From Paraphoma chrysanthemicola (lineage: Eukaryota > Ascomycota > Dothideomycetes > Pleosporales > Phaeosphaeriaceae): DNA of 64,000 bases. Under the pieces are notes generated by a model. The model searched no databases. It had not been told where the DNA came from and was given only the letters and a program-made list of their open reading frames with translations. Both the position numbers and the translations under genes were made by a program. Numbering within the stretch: the first letter of the stretch is position 1; every line of letters starts with the position of its first letter. The stretch lies in assembly GCA_020744225.1 (NCBI GenBank), contig JAGMWG010000001.1, positions 2,108,001-2,172,000 on the forward strand, read 5' to 3'. Positions 1 to 12,707 of the stretch are shown piece after piece.

Positions 1-2953
1 CGCTGCGACACCAACGCCGTAGACCGCAGCCTGCCTGTTAGCAGGAACATCGTCTTGCATGCCGTCGATGAGTGGTTGCATGATGCGCTCGTTATATTTC
101 CAGGAGTCAGGACCAGAGAACTCAAGCACATCATCGAAAATGCAGATGGCCCACTGTCGTTGTGTAGGGTCCTTGTTGACAACAGCCATCGTGTAAAAGT
201 CCATGAGCAATTCCCAGTGTGGTAGGAACGCAGTGCCCATATTCTTGAAGATGGTATGGAACGCCTTGTTCATGTCGGAAAGCAAATTCTGATCATCCTC
301 AATGGCGAATAGCATCTCTTCAGAAGCCTCCTCGCCATCATCGTTCTCGGCTTGCTCTTCCAGACGCTCCTTGACACGCTCTTGATAGTCTTGCAATACA
401 CTTTTAGCCGACTCGATGAAAGTTGCCATGTGCGTGCTTGTCAAGCAATTTCGGCCAATGCATTCCAAGCACTCGTAGAAACACTGGTACATCTCAGCAA
501 GAGTGTCGATCGCAGGCTCAGTGCTTAGAACTTCGAGAACGCGTTCCACGGTGCGCTCCCAAAGCTGCCCGAGTTGTGTCGACTCAGGCCCATGTGCCTT
601 CTTGTAGGCATTGAGCAGAGCAGGTACACATTTTGCTGAAGCCACACGGACCGGATCGTGGAAGAAGAACGCCAGGCCGGGCAGCGCAATCTTGTCCATG
701 ATGTCGTTAACATATGGTTCGAAAGCATCTTCGAGAACCTGGGCGTAGATTACGATGAGCTCGATAGCCATGTGCTTGTCGTCCAGGATGCTAGTCTTGA
801 TGCCGATGACCTTGCCTTTCAAGGGGACGAGCTCCCAACCTTCCTCATCCTGGATCTGCGCAACTTGATCTTCATCGTCAAGAAGCTGGATGTCAGCTTT
901 AGCTCCAGCAAGCTCCGTCAGGGGTGGGATGACACCAGCAAGGAATGGTACAAATTCTCGGCCAAGGACGCGGCACATTCGACCCCAGCAATGGAGCAAG
1001 TAGGAGGCCTGCGGATCGTCGGCATCGGACACACTGTTCTGGATACGGCCGAGTAGTTGCACAAGATTGAGAGCATCCTGGCCCATGCGGTCTTTGCCAA
1101 CAGCAAGAGCGATGAGCGTAGCGCATTCCATAGCCTTCGCGCGCAAGAGTCGGTACTCCTTTGATTGCTCTTCTTGCAGGACATTGAACAGCAAGGGCAT
1201 CAGAGTGTCGTAATACTTGGAGAATGCAGCTTCCGCCGAGTCTGCCACTGTTGCGATGGTCGAGAGAGCTTGTTCTTGTACAAAGCGCTTGGGGCTCTGA
1301 AGAAGCATGAGAAGGTGATTCAGTAGCTGGTCCAGGTACGGCTCAAGAATATTCTTCTCTGCTTCTTCACAGAAATTGACGAGAGCTGCCGCGGCGTGTG
1401 CCTGCACACGAGGCTCCGCAGACTCAAGGACGGGAATGATGCTCGGAAGGACAACCTGGTGGTATTTCTCTTGCATTGTCCCGGCAAAATCCGTGCTCAT
1501 TTGGCCCACGGCATTGCAGCCTGCCCATCGCACACGTGGATGAGGGTCTCGGAGAGCAGGCAGAACAAGGTCCAGGACTTTGTCAAGCTCTCCGACCATG
1601 AGCTCACGGCAACCTTCGGAGATGGCGGAAATGGCCATGAGTGCGGCATGTCTATCTCGCCATGCGGACGAGGTCATCATGCGCGGAAGCCAGTTGAATG
1701 TTGGGGGCAGAATCGCTTGTCCGCCCAGCTTGTTGGCCAGTCGATCCATGCACTGCTCTCCAGCAACGTGGTTGGAATCACTCTCCTCATCGAGATCTTC
1801 AGAGATGTTCCATTCCTCAGCGTCATCGTCATCCGCACCAACGTCAGTCATGAGTGACAAGCACTGCGTGACCATGTCGTTTGTGAAATTTGGATCCTTT
1901 TTGCACATCTGAGGCGCGTTGTCCGCAAAGGTGGCCATGAGCTCGAGCGCATTCTGTCGCGCAGTCTCCCCGAGCTCCTTGTCCTGAATGACCGAGATGC
2001 TGAACTGCACGAGGCTATTGAATAGAGGCTTGAACATCTTGGGCGCAACTTCTGCGAGGTCAATGAGCGAGATGAGAGCCTTGGTCAACAGTTCGGCATC
2101 TCCAGAGTCTTTGATCGGCGGGAGAATGTTCAATATCTCCGGAATAAGCGTGTAGTAATTCGACTGGGTCTTCTTGGTGATGGAGCGGAAGAAGGACGCG
2201 AACGCTTCGACGGCTGCGATCCGTACCTATGCTGTCGTGAGTACTACGCCTAATTTCGGGCGCGCGCTACGCACCGAGGTCTCGCTGTCGGCGAAGCCGC
2301 CCTTGAAGGCGGTGACAACCACGTCTTCATGTTGCTTCTCGATGATCTGTGGTGTGGTAGAAAATATCCTGAATGCATTCTCGCGCTGTGCGGGGTCTTG
2401 CGACTGGCTGGCTTGAAAGAGTGCGCCCAGCAGCTCTGGCCACGCGACACCTGTCCCAGTGAGCGTGTGTACCAGCCTATGTTGATATGCTACTCGTACC
2501 TTCGTCGGTGTGTTGCCGTGCGAGCTCAGCAACCGCGTCTCCAACTTTACTGCGCACCGAATTATCCGTCTCCTTGGCGAGGCAGGACAGCAGCTTCGCG
2601 CGGATAGCTTCTCGCTCGGGCGGCTGAAGGGTCAAAAAGAGGTCGGCGGTTTGGCCGTTGGCGGCCTTTCGGGGTTTCGAGGATTGGCGCCTGAAGAGGA
2701 CGGCGGCAAACGTTCGAGTCTATGGATCATGTGAGCCGTGTGCAGTCGGCTTCGGGAGACTCGAGCGTACCGAAGTGTCTTGCGCGAGCTCAATCTGCTC
2801 TGACAAGCCCATCAAGAGCACCTCGGGCCGCTGGGCGACCCATTCCTCGTTCAGCTGCTGCTCGGCATTCGTGCGCTGTACGTTGTCTGGCGACTGAAGC
2901 CCCTGGAGCATGCCCGCAAGCGCGGTGTGCACCTCTGCTGGGAGGACAGACAT
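1..2953 (-). CDS. PSE1: Importin beta-3 / karyopherin Kap121 (3' end outside window)
   Basis: Nuclear import receptor of the importin-beta superfamily. It carries ribosomal proteins and other cargo through the nuclear pore under control of Ran-GTP. The ATG is at 2951-2953. Four exons are visible: 2771-2953, 2500-2719, 2275-2450 and 2226 down to the left edge. Introns are 48-51 nt with GT-AG ends, and joining them gives about 935 residues in one frame. The protein is all-helical HEAT-repeat sequence. It includes an acidic segment near 1,780-1,820 (DADDDDAEEWN-like) typical of the acidic loop in this family, and an RRQS segment at the start of exon 2. Family members are about 1,090-1,100 aa, so roughly 160 C-terminal residues lie outside. 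IPO5/Kap121 fits better than other karyopherins because of the loop and overall repeat spacing. This is recognised by memory of the family, not by alignment. Confidence 0.93.
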
Positions 2954-3478
2954 GTTGTTGATGGTGTGGTGTGGTGTGTTTGGGGAGCGGCCCCGGTGAG
3001 CGTGTCGACGTGGTTCGCAGGCAAGGGGCGCCGTGACAGAAATTATGACGCGCCCAAAAGTGTATGCAGAGTTGAGTGAGACTGTAGGGCAGCGCGCGGC
3101 CAGCTGCAGATTTGTGTATGCGTTGTGGAGGCTGCTGGCAAAAAATACAGCGCGTGTTTGGCGGCCACGGCGGGGCAGAAGTGCATGGATTCCGATGCTA
3201 GTCCCAGCATTCACTCGCTACACCGCAATGATTGGTTTCCGCCGTCGGGCACCACGCCGCAGCGGCTCTCTTCAGCATCACCTGAACACGTGAGCCCTAT
3301 GTCTTGCGTACCAAGTTGTTCGAAAACGCACATCGGCGGGAACTGCCATGATTTCAATTTCATTACGACGCACTGCTGCAGAGAGCACAACCGCCCAAGT
3401 AAAGATCTATGGATATAATACTGGCAACTCAGAGCGCCCCCTGGCCCTTATCCAAGCACAAAGAATGACGCGTATGCG
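2954..3478. other. Intergenic: importin promoter and CBS/PB1 3' flank
   Basis: 525 bp between two minus-strand genes. It must hold the promoter of the importin gene and the 3' end of the CBS/PB1 transcript. No coherent reading frame or repeat was seen. Confidence 0.6.
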
Positions 3479-5644
3479 TTACCTGCTTGTTGCACGCCCA
3501 AGGACAAAGACACCTACAATGACCACGGCCAACAGACCAATGGCACCGGGGAGCAGCAGGTCGTTGGGGACACCCTGGATGATCTCTGGTTGCTGCGCGA
3601 ATGGCACGGGCTGATTCCGACCCTTGGACTTTGGACGAACGTCCTCGTCTTCATCATCCTCGAAGAACTTTTTGCGCTCGCGGAGAACCGACCCTGGCGG
3701 TGTGACAGGCTTTGCGAGAGAAGGCTGCGGGTTTACCTCTGCCGCCATTGGTGGCTTATCTGGGTCGTGCACGAAGAGGTCAACCTTCTCACGATGAGTG
3801 ACGCGCGACAAACCGATAGCTTCGACAAGATCGTCGTTGGTCGTAATAGAAACGGTATCGCCCTCGTTGTCGAGATAGCTTAGGGCAAATCCGGCCTTTG
3901 AGATCTTGCCATCCTCAAACGTCGGTGTGCCTCCTATGGAGTCAACCTCAGAACCGAGCTTGCTTGCTACACTCGAGATGAGTTCCTCAATGCCAGCGGA
4001 TGCGACCACTTGCAGTCGATGAACGCGGCCACTGGGCGCTTTGAACTTGAAGGGAAATGGCATGTCCTCGAGCGGCGTATGGGGAGAGTGGCCAAGCGCA
4101 GAATGTGGTGGGGATTCCCCATGATGCGATGCAGAATCGTTGGGCAGCACACTATCTCCACGGTCATGGAGACCAGGGCGATTGTCGTGGGACATCATCG
4201 ACCTATGGTCAGGGGTGCCAGGTATGCGACTTCCGCCCTCTCCAGACATCATCGACTCGGTCTCAGCATCCAGGGACAGCCAGAACTTGTTCCAAGCTGG
4301 CCCCTCACTGTCTGTTGTGCTAATGTTGTTGATCTTGAAACATGTCAGCAAAGTAAGCACTGTTCCCCGGGAACCGGACGTACTTGATCAAGAGTAGCAT
4401 AGGTCAACTTGAGGACATCAACCATGCCAACGATCTCGCCTGCGTCGCTCATGACTGGCAAATTCAGATAGTGTCCATCTACCACGCGTCAGCCAATGGC
4501 ACACTTCATCTGCAATGTTTTGAATACATACCATGCATCTTGCGGAGCGCTGACTGGATGCTCATGTCCATGGGCGCAAAATCGGGATGCGGTGTCATTA
4601 CACGAACCACACTGCAAGTGGCGGGATCAAGACCAGCAGCGATAACACGGAGAACCACATCTTTACTGGTGAAGATGCCAGTGATTTGACCTTGATCTTG
4701 CACCAAGACAGCAGTAGTGTGGTTCTCCTTCATGAGTGAAGCAGCCTCCTTTACTGAAGTGCGCACGGAAACCGTCGTTGGTGGGAGTCCTGTTAGGACA
4801 GACTCCAGCGTCGGACCGGACATCTTTTGACGGATAGCCTCCACATACTGTATGATCTGCTGCGGCTGGCTCGATCCAAGTTCTGCTTGAACGCCCTCCA
4901 ACGCATCGTATAACTTTCGTGAAGAGCTATATGCGCGCTCGAGCTTCTCCATGGCGTCGTAGAAGCATTTTGTGATATCCAAGATACCCGAGATGTCGTG
5001 GTTCTCGTCCATGACAGGCAAGTGACGGAATCCTTTCCTGACCATGAGGTCCAGCGCATCGGTAGCGCTCGTGTCAGTCTTCGCACAGAGAGGGTTTTTG
5101 GTCATGATCTCCTCAATCGTCACATCTCGGGCCTTGATACCAGCTCCAACGACTCTGAAAGCTAGATCTTTGGCAGTGAAGATACCAGCAATGCGATCAT
5201 CGTCATCCGTGACCAGTACGCAGTCCTCCCTCTTGGCTGCCATGAGCTGTGCGGCCTCGGCGACGGTTGTGGACGGCTTGATCTGCAGGGCAGGACTCGG
5301 CTTGAGGGCCAGGACCGTGCCAGGAGGAGCTTTCTTGTTCGGGCGTACGCGTCCGCTGGGGTGCTTCTTCTTGTTCAAGTCGGTCTCGATCTTCCGTCGA
5401 ATCGCCTGTTGACTGATAAGCATCCGTCCGACTGCCAGTGGTACAGTGCACCCACCTCATCCCTCTTTGACATCTTCGCTCTGCTCGCACTAAGTGTTGA
5501 CGTCGCATCATTCTGGGAAACATGGGAAGCATGCGAGTCGAGTGCAGGGCGTGGTATACCCGAAGGACTATTTGTAAATTGCGGTGCCCCAGCTTGACTT
5601 TTGGGCGGCTTCGGAGTGCCGCGCATCGTACCGGTGTGAGACAT
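3479..5644 (-). CDS. CBS- and PB1-domain protein with C-terminal membrane anchor (Mug70-like)
   Basis: Four exons (5456-5644, 4532-5405, 4384-4478, 3479-4333) join into 670 aa. The N-terminus (1-63) is Ser/Pro-rich and disordered. Four CBS modules follow at about 103-160, 165-222, 280-340 and 345-400, arranged as two Bateman pairs. The fourth is interrupted by two introns. A PB1 domain lies at about 479-570. A single hydrophobic helix at about 641-666, beginning LLLPGAIGLL, ends the protein, which suggests tail anchoring. This matches the fungal CBS-PB1 family that includes S. pombe Mug70. CBS pairs usually bind adenine nucleotides and PB1 mediates protein pairing; the precise job is unknown. 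The ATG at 5644 gives the longest clean frame after the 50-nt first intron. The stop overlaps an AG|GTAACG donor-like site, so an extra short 3' exon cannot be excluded. Confidence 0.88.
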
Positions 5645-6562
5645 CCTGGCTATACCACCGCTTGACTGGCAGTAAAGGTTGCTCTGGTTGGCGGGTGAGG
5701 GGCCAGTAAGGATGGTCTGTGGTGTGTTCGCGGAGATGTTAGAAAGATCCGTTGCCAGGGTCGATGAAAACAACGCGGTTCGCTCTGGCAAGCGCCGAGG
5801 CCAATGATCACAAGACTGGATCAGCCGGAGACAGCCAACGTGACTTGAGGCTACGAGAACGATCCCAAATTGTGAGGTAGATTTTGCAAGCAGGAGCTAG
5901 AGCAATATGCATGCCAGCGCAGCAGTGTGCAGTGCTTCGGCTCGATGTCAACAGTGGGCAGCTTGAGGCGGTCAATGACTAGCGCCGCCGCGGGATGCAG
6001 TTTGCAGGAGCACGCAGGCAAATTGAGTATTGCTGTAGTGGCGTCTTTCTCCAAATATCGCTATCTAAGAAACATGCCAATCCAGTAAACAGGTCTCGCT
6101 TTGTACTTACTTGCGGTGTTATGCTCGGAGGTGCCACACGACTCAGAGGCATGGTGGGGTGGCTCTCCAGCAAACCGCTCATTCTCAGTGACTGGCACGA
6201 ACCGGCTTGTGGGAAAATTCGTCGATTGCCATGAGGATGTGTCAGATCGCCACTATTTGAATCTTATATCCTGTTTACAGAGGCATGTGGACACATGCAA
6301 TGTACAAAGTACACGTTCACTCCGTTTCTGTGCCGAGCATGGTGCCAAGTGATAAGATTAGATCCAGATCCCTGTCACCCACAGACCATTTCTGGCTCGC
6401 TTGGGCAAGGGCCACTGTCGCGCACGCCAATTTTGCCCTTGTGAACGACAACTCTCCACGACAACCCCAATTAGCTGACTTCTAGATCCCACATCTTCGG
6501 TGCGCTCCTCGAAAACTCTCACACACGAATTTCGGCTTACACGAAACCAGAATCAGCCCAAC
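5645..6562. promoter_or_regulatory. Divergent promoter region of the CBS/PB1 gene and RPS26
   Basis: 918 bp separate the two start codons. The short open frames here have no recognisable homology and no codon bias that I can see. No specific operator was identified. Confidence 0.5.
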
Positions 6563-7119
6563 ATGGTCAAGAAGCGAGCGTCCAAGTATGCAATACCGAA
6601 GCAACAACGAGGATCGAGAAGGCAGGACTAACATTGTCGTAGCGGCCGTAACAAGAAGGGTCGCGGCCACGTCAAGCCCATCCGCTGCTCCAACTGCTCG
6701 CGATGCACTCCCAAGGACAAGGCGATCAAGAGATTCACCATCCGCAACATGGTTGAGTCTGCCGCCATCCGTACGTTTCCCGAGCCCCGCGGACAACGAG
6801 CGCCGGAGCGGCATGAAGATATTGAGGAGACTGTGATCTAATGCTTGGACAGGTGATATCTCTGATGCCTCTGTCTTCCCCGAGTACACCGTTCCCAAGA
6901 TGTACTTGAAGCTCCAGTACTGCGTTTCATGCGCCATCCACGGAAAGATCGTGCGGTACGTCACATTGTCGAAGCATTCGTACATCACGTCCTAACAAGC
7001 ACAGTGTCCGCTCCCGAGAGGGTCGTCGCAACCGTGCCCCGCCCCCACGTGTCAGGTACAACAAGGACGGAAAGAAGATCAACCCCAACCAGGCGGCTGC
7101 TAAGACCACCACCGCATAA
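6563..7119 (+). CDS. RPS26: 40S ribosomal protein S26 (eS26)
   Basis: Small-subunit ribosomal protein located near the mRNA exit channel. Four exons: 6563-6585, 6643-6770, 6853-6955 and 7005-7119, giving 122 aa. Fungal S26 is about 119 aa. The sequence shows the lysine-rich MVKKRASNGRNKKGRG start and the zinc-binding cysteines in RCSNCSRC and QYCVSCAIH. It ends in the basic tail with RAPPPRVRYNKDGKK. All introns are GT-AG, and the first contains a good CTAAC branch point at about 6,627. The very short first exon (23 nt) is usual for ribosomal protein genes. It is convergent with the VanZ-like gene. Confidence 0.97.
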
Positions 7120-7423
7120 GCAAGGATGACGGGTATGGGGAGCAAATGATCTCGGCGCATGGTGTGGGTTTTATGGTTCTCACGGAATCCTATACTGGAA
7201 AATGCATGAATCCATGGAATGGGCAGGCCAGAGTGACGATTCAAGGTTGCAGGCTTGCTCGGATGGGCCACATGAGCACCAAGAGCTAGCTATGAGCTTG
7301 TAACGAATATCAAGTCGATCTGCACCACTTTCAACTTCCGCCTGTGCCGTGTATCATAGTGACATTATTCAATACTGGACATTCTCGCATGCCGTCATTT
7401 TCATAAGCATGGCGCGGAACGTT
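7120..7423. other. Convergent intergenic spacer
   Basis: 304 bp between the stop codons of RPS26 and the VanZ-like gene. It holds both 3' untranslated regions and nothing else visible. Confidence 0.6.
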
Positions 7424-8257
7424 TCAGTCGTTGCGCTTCTTCCCGTCTCCCAAATCTCCATCGTCAGTTTGCACTTTGCCGTTGGACGGCTCAGGCTCAG
7501 TCGTGTCCCAGTCCTCGGCGTTTTCGTCCCATCTCTCGAGCTCTTCGTCTACCGTGGGTCTAACGACTCCAGACTCCTGGCCTTCACTACTCTCTCCCAA
7601 TTCGACGTCGAATTCATCGTCACCAGGGACAGCGCCATAACCACGCGCCGCGCGCTTCCTTTCTAACATGCGCTTGTGGTACCAATTGCAGAGCGCCAGT
7701 GCGGTGACGGAACCCATCACATTGGCGAGAACATCGTAGTAGTCAAAGTCGCGATGGATCTGCTCATGCTCAGCCCTGCCATTTCTCCATCTATATCACG
7801 AAGCTGCAAGAAGTCCACAACTTACCGGCAACAATCCTTGAACAACCTCACTAACGCAGCCTAGGCCGAGCGTGCAGACCGTGAAGGTAAGCTGCAACAC
7901 CTTCCGACGAGATGTCTCAAGAATCCAGTAGAATGTGAGTGTGATCAGAAAGAATGCGATAAAGTGCAAGACCTTGTCGGACTGCTTGTACGTTGGAATC
8001 GTGTAGTCGGGCGGTGAGAAGCCGGCGGCGGCGGAGATGAAAAGGAGGAGCGCGAAAGCAGCTATACATAGTCATTAGTCGTGTGCATAGACTCCGCCCT
8101 CGCATTTCAGCCCTATGCGCTTCGGAGCATAATAGGTCTTGTCCGCCATTGCAGCACACCTCAGGCAGCTACATATTGAAGCACGCCCAGCCTATGACGC
8201 ACTCCAGACAAGTCAAAGGAATTGATGCATACCGGCAAAGGGTTTTCGGAACCGCAT
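7424..8257 (-). CDS. VanZ-like membrane protein
   Basis: Three exons (8233-8257, 7826-8061, 7424-7759) give 198 aa. The first intron is long for this locus (171 nt); the second is 66 nt. Four hydrophobic helices are visible: FAAAFALLLFISAAAG, VLHFIAFFLITLTFYWIL, the stretch around CTLGLGCVSEVVQGLL, and VLANVMGSVTALALC. Between them lie the conserved DKVLHF and DFDYYDVLAN signatures of the VanZ-like fold. A hydrophilic acidic tail of about 75 residues follows. VanZ was named for bacterial glycopeptide tolerance. Fungal members are common but uncharacterised, so no resistance role is implied. The acceptor at 7760 was chosen because it joins LLP directly to the conserved RDFDYYDV segment. The short first exon is the weakest part of the model. 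Confidence 0.8.
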
Positions 8258-9215
8258 TATGAAGAGTGACGTCGTGCTATAACTGGTCGAGCGTCATTAT
8301 TGTGCGTCGCGAGCGTTGGAGTAGGGTGGTGTGGTAACGTTCCTACAACAGCGGAGCTGGCGGCGCTAACCGCGGCTGGCGTAAGGCGGCACACGTCACG
8401 TGGAAGTAAGACCCTGAACACAAGGATCGTCGCTATCCCGTCGCTTTGGGAGGCGATGGGGAACATGCAGGTACGCTTTTGTAAGCGGTGTAGAGCGTCC
8501 TCGGAGCGCAGGAGGATGGAAATGGAAAGAGCACATGGTTTGGCACGAGCTGCGACATTACTCGAGAGAATGACTGAGATATGATGCAAAGGCAGGAATA
8601 CAAGTGTAGTATTGTATTTTCAAGAATGCGCCAACACCAATGTGCTGTTTGGACAGCTGGCTGGCGACGTTCAAGTCTGCAGGCACAAGTGCATCCGCAA
8701 TTTCGAGGACGTGTCGCAGGAGGCGAGGCGCACGAGTCGCGAGAGAATGACTGCAGCGCGCACAAGGAGCAGCACGGACAGCCTGGACTGGAGAATTAGT
8801 CTGTGGAAGAGCACGCGACTGACTATACACAACTACTCGCACTTTCACCAGTCAAAGTCCCAAAGCGTGCGGAGCCCGGGCATTCTGATATTGAGGGGAC
8901 GCGATTCTGGGGGCGCCCGCAGCCGAAGAAAAGCCAGCCAATTCGAGCGCTAACGACGTCTGGCTGGGCTGTACCCTATTCCAACGTGCCTCTCCTCATC
9001 GCAAGCCGGCTGCAACTTCGGCCATCGAGGCACGCGCTCAACCATCACTTTCCATCACAGAGACCCCGCCGTCGCACTCGTCCGCCGCCGGGCTGCTCAT
9101 ATGCTGGCTTACAGCGCGTCGCGATTCCCGCACGAGGTTGGAGGTCGCCCTGAAGGCGGTCCTTCCCTGCTGTGAGGCCGCTGCCAAGCCTCACCACCCC
9201 ACAGCCAGCGACGAC
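8258..9215. promoter_or_regulatory. Divergent promoter region of the VanZ-like gene and SPT7
   Basis: 958 bp between start codons. The frame of SPT7 stays open upstream of its ATG to about 9,138 but without an ATG, so I treat that part as leader. Confidence 0.5.
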
Positions 9216-12200
9216 ATGTCGCTCGCTGCATCCACGCATCGCCCATCATCCCGCGAGCGCCTCAGCCATGCCCGCTTCCTTCACCAACCGCCCAACGCGA
9301 CCCGCCTGCGCACCCCCAATGCGACGCTGAGCGATGAGGCAATGTCAAACGGCTCCAACGCGCACAACATGGGGGAGGGGGCGGACAGCGTCGTCGAGGA
9401 GGATCCCCGCGCGGCGCGCTGGCACGAGCAATACCTGCGCACCGAGGCGCGACTGAACGCGGTGCTTGGGGGTGCTTTTCGCGACGACGCCTTTGATGCG
9501 CTGGATGGGGGACTGCACCCGTCGTCCGATGATGCTCCGACGGCGCATGACGCGCCCCCGGCCGTTACACCGAAGAAAGCCGCCCGCACCATCGACGAGG
9601 ACGACTATGGCGACGACGATGACGATGAAGAAGAAGACGATACACACACCTCCCCGCTGCTCGCGAAGAGCGCCCCTAATGGCATTGCCGTCGCCGCTGC
9701 CGGCACGCCAAGCATTCGCATACCATCCATATCACATAAACTAGGCATTGAGCGGACAGGCACGCCATCTTCGGAGCACGTCAAGTCGTCAGACGATGTC
9801 CGTAAAAAGCTGCAGCAGGACAAGACCGCCGCGGAAGAAGCAGCGAAGCGCAGTTTCCACACACTATACTACACCCTCGAGAATGACCGCGATGCCATGC
9901 TCGAGCAGCAGAAGCTCGATGAGCTCGATCGACAAGTGGAGATTGAGACTTCTGGGACTTCCGCAACTGCTCCTGCCAGTGGTGCTGCTGCCGCCGCCCC
10001 CCAGCAAGGCACCCTGAGCACAACCAACCTCGGCGCATCAAGCCTCACCCTCAAGCACCTCATCTCGAGAATTGATGCGCAACGCGACAGAGTCCACGCG
10101 ACCGACGCGCAACTCCGGAGCCTGATTAGCGAAGTGCGCAAGAACAGGAGCAAATGGGCCAACGAAGACCGAGTTGGTCAAGAAGAGCTATACGAAAGCG
10201 TGGAAAAGGTTCTCATGGAGCTCAAAGCCGGCGAGCACGCGCATCCCTTCTTACAACGCGTGAACAAACGCGAAGCACCGGACTACTACAACGTCATCAA
10301 GCACCCCATGGATATTGGCACGATGATGAAGAAACTTAAGCAGCTGCAGTACAAATCCAAGAAGGAGTTCGTGGACGACCTGATGCTGATCTGGTCGAAT
10401 TGTCTCAAATACAACGCCGACCCCAGCCATTTCCTCCGGAAGAAGGCCCTACACATGAAGAGGGAAACGGAGAAGCTCGTCCCGCTTATTCCTGATATCA
10501 CTATTCGCGATCGCGCAGAGGTTGAGGCTGAGGAAAGACGGCAGCGCAACGGTGATGTCGACGCCGATGGCGCCGACGATAGTGAAGATGGTAGGTTTCG
10601 CAGTGGCATTTGCTTCAATGATACTAACTTGGTGACTAGAAGAGCCTATCATGGCTTCACGTGGACGAAAAGCCCCCAGCAAAGGAGGCAAGAGCTCCAA
10701 TAATACCAGGAAAGCACCACCAGCAGGTCTGGAAGGTACACCCGGTCCAGAGACGAAGCCATCCGTTCCTTCGTTGAACAGCGCGGTTTCAAACTTGAAG
10801 AACGAGTTTATGCGTGCAGACTCAGAAATGGAGGGCAGCGTGAATGGATTCACAACACCTCCGCCCGGAACTCTGACTCCTCTGGGCCCGAATGGTGCCT
10901 CGAGGCATGGCGCCCATGGTAGCCAAGCAGACTTTTCGGAAATGGACGGCACTGGCGCATCTGTAAATGGCTTTGCACTGGAGGAAGATGCTGATTTGGA
11001 CGACCTGGAATACAAGACCTGGAAGCAAGTGACCAAGAAAGACAGGGCGACAATTGCAGCTGAGAGACACCGCCTCTTCCGTGACGACAAACTTCAGCCC
11101 GAAGAGCCTGCCATTCTACGAACAAAAGCGGGCATGCGCAGATGGCTTCGTCATCGTAAGCAAGCTATCGAGGAAGAATCGTCAACTGGGCCAGTGTCCG
11201 CTCCGGACGGCAAAGATGGCGTTCAAGTAGCGACCAAGGAGTCTCTTGCGGAAGGCATCGAGGGTGAAGACGAACGCCAGATTCCTGACTATTATGATGC
11301 AGTCTGTTCCATTCCAGACCTCAACGAACGTCTACAGTGGGTTGAGGATGCCGAGGGACACGTCGTGCAACAGTTTGAGGAGTACATGCGCATTTTCCCA
11401 CAGGGTCAGTTCACAACGCCAGACAGTGGTTTGGCCAAGAAAATGGAAGCGAACATGCAATCCATGCAGGATACGAGGAAAATTTGCGCGAAGATTGGCA
11501 TCGTCAAGCAGATGCAACTCCAGTCTCAATTATATCAGAACCAGTTCCAGAGATACGAACCACAGCCATTCATGGAAACAGATATTGAGCCCATGGTTGT
11601 GTCGGAAGCGGGCGCGCTCATGTCACCTCCGGTCTGCCGTGCTGCCCTACAGCGCAGCGTCGGCAAAATCTTCTATCACGCTGGCTTCGAGGAATTTCAA
11701 CCCTCGGCTTTGGATGCTGTTACGGACGTCGCTGCAACATTTTTCCAGAACTTGGTTGCCAGTCTTGGAATTTACCGCGAAACGCCGAAGATGAAGTCGG
11801 ATGTTCCAGTAACACTGCCAGATGGCAAGACTACTCAATGGGTCCCTCGTTTCACCCAGGAAGAAGCGGTTCTTCATTCACTCCACGCAAACGGAGTCGA
11901 TTTGGAAACCCTGGAAACATATGTCAAGGACGATGTCGAGCGACTTGGATCCAAGCTGTCCGGTATGCACGACCGTATGCGCTCATACTACGCTGAGCTC
12001 CTTCGTCCAGCTATGGACAATGCTGGGGCCGATGGAGCTGGAGCCTTCAATGACGGCAGCGAGCAATTCGTGGGCGGTGATTTCGCCGAGGACATTGGCG
12101 AGGACTTCTTCGGGTTCAAGGAGCTTGGGCTGGATAGAGAGTTCGGCCTCACATTCAGCGTGCCCTTGCATCTCTTGCAGAACAGGGTTCATAATGCCTA

Positions 12201-12707
12201 TGCACGGCAGGACAACAAGTATGGATCTCAGCCTGCTACAAATGATGATTTGCTAACCCATGTAGTAACGCCACCACTACCGGTGTGGTCATGCCTGAAC
12301 CACCGAAGTTTGAACCAGTCACTATCCAGAGCGTGGAGACCCAGATTGGCCTCGTGCAAAGTTGGCTTTTCAAGAAGTTGCACGACAATGAGAGCCAACC
12401 TCTCATTGAAGACGATGATCTTCCTCCAAAGCAACGATTCCCCAAACCGCGCCTTCCCCCAACAGGTAAAATTTCGAGTCCCCGCAAACGTCCGTTGCGA
12501 GAGCAGCAGCAAATGGCCCGTAAAAAGCGTAAAATGGACGAAGAAAAGGACGATAATGGGAACGATGGCAATCTCATCCGAGGACTGGGAAAGCCCATCG
12601 GCAAGCTCAAGCTTGAGCCTTCTCAAAAAGAGAATTCTGGGGTATTGGATCCGGAGAAAGAGGACGGCAGTGCACACGGCATGCCTAGCCCGCCTGAATC
12701 GTTTTAG
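9216..12707 (+). CDS. SPT7: SAGA complex subunit Spt7 (bromodomain + histone fold)
   Basis: Core scaffold of the SAGA coactivator and histone acetyltransferase complex. Three exons: 9216-10590, 10640-12218 and 12266-12707, giving 1,131 aa. The introns are 49 and 47 nt, each with a CTAAC branch point. A bromodomain sits at about residues 340-430 (HPFLQRVNKREAPDYYNVI, then HPMDIGTMMKKL and the acetyl-lysine asparagine in CLKYNAD). A histone-fold domain of the Bromo_TP type sits at about 790-850 (PPVCRAALQRSVGKIFYHAG). Yeast Spt7 is about 1,330 aa and S. pombe about 990, so the length fits. An Asp/Glu-rich tract lies near residues 130-145, and the C-terminus is basic. The start is the first ATG in frame; a second at 9342 (MSNGSNAHN) is possible. 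Confidence 0.92.

Noticed and set aside
9138..9215. N-terminal extension of SPT7
   Set aside because: Open frame without ATG (only a TTG); not accepted as coding in a fungus.
10449..11090. Minus-strand frame of 213 codons
   Set aside because: Antisense to SPT7, with low-complexity content and no homology.
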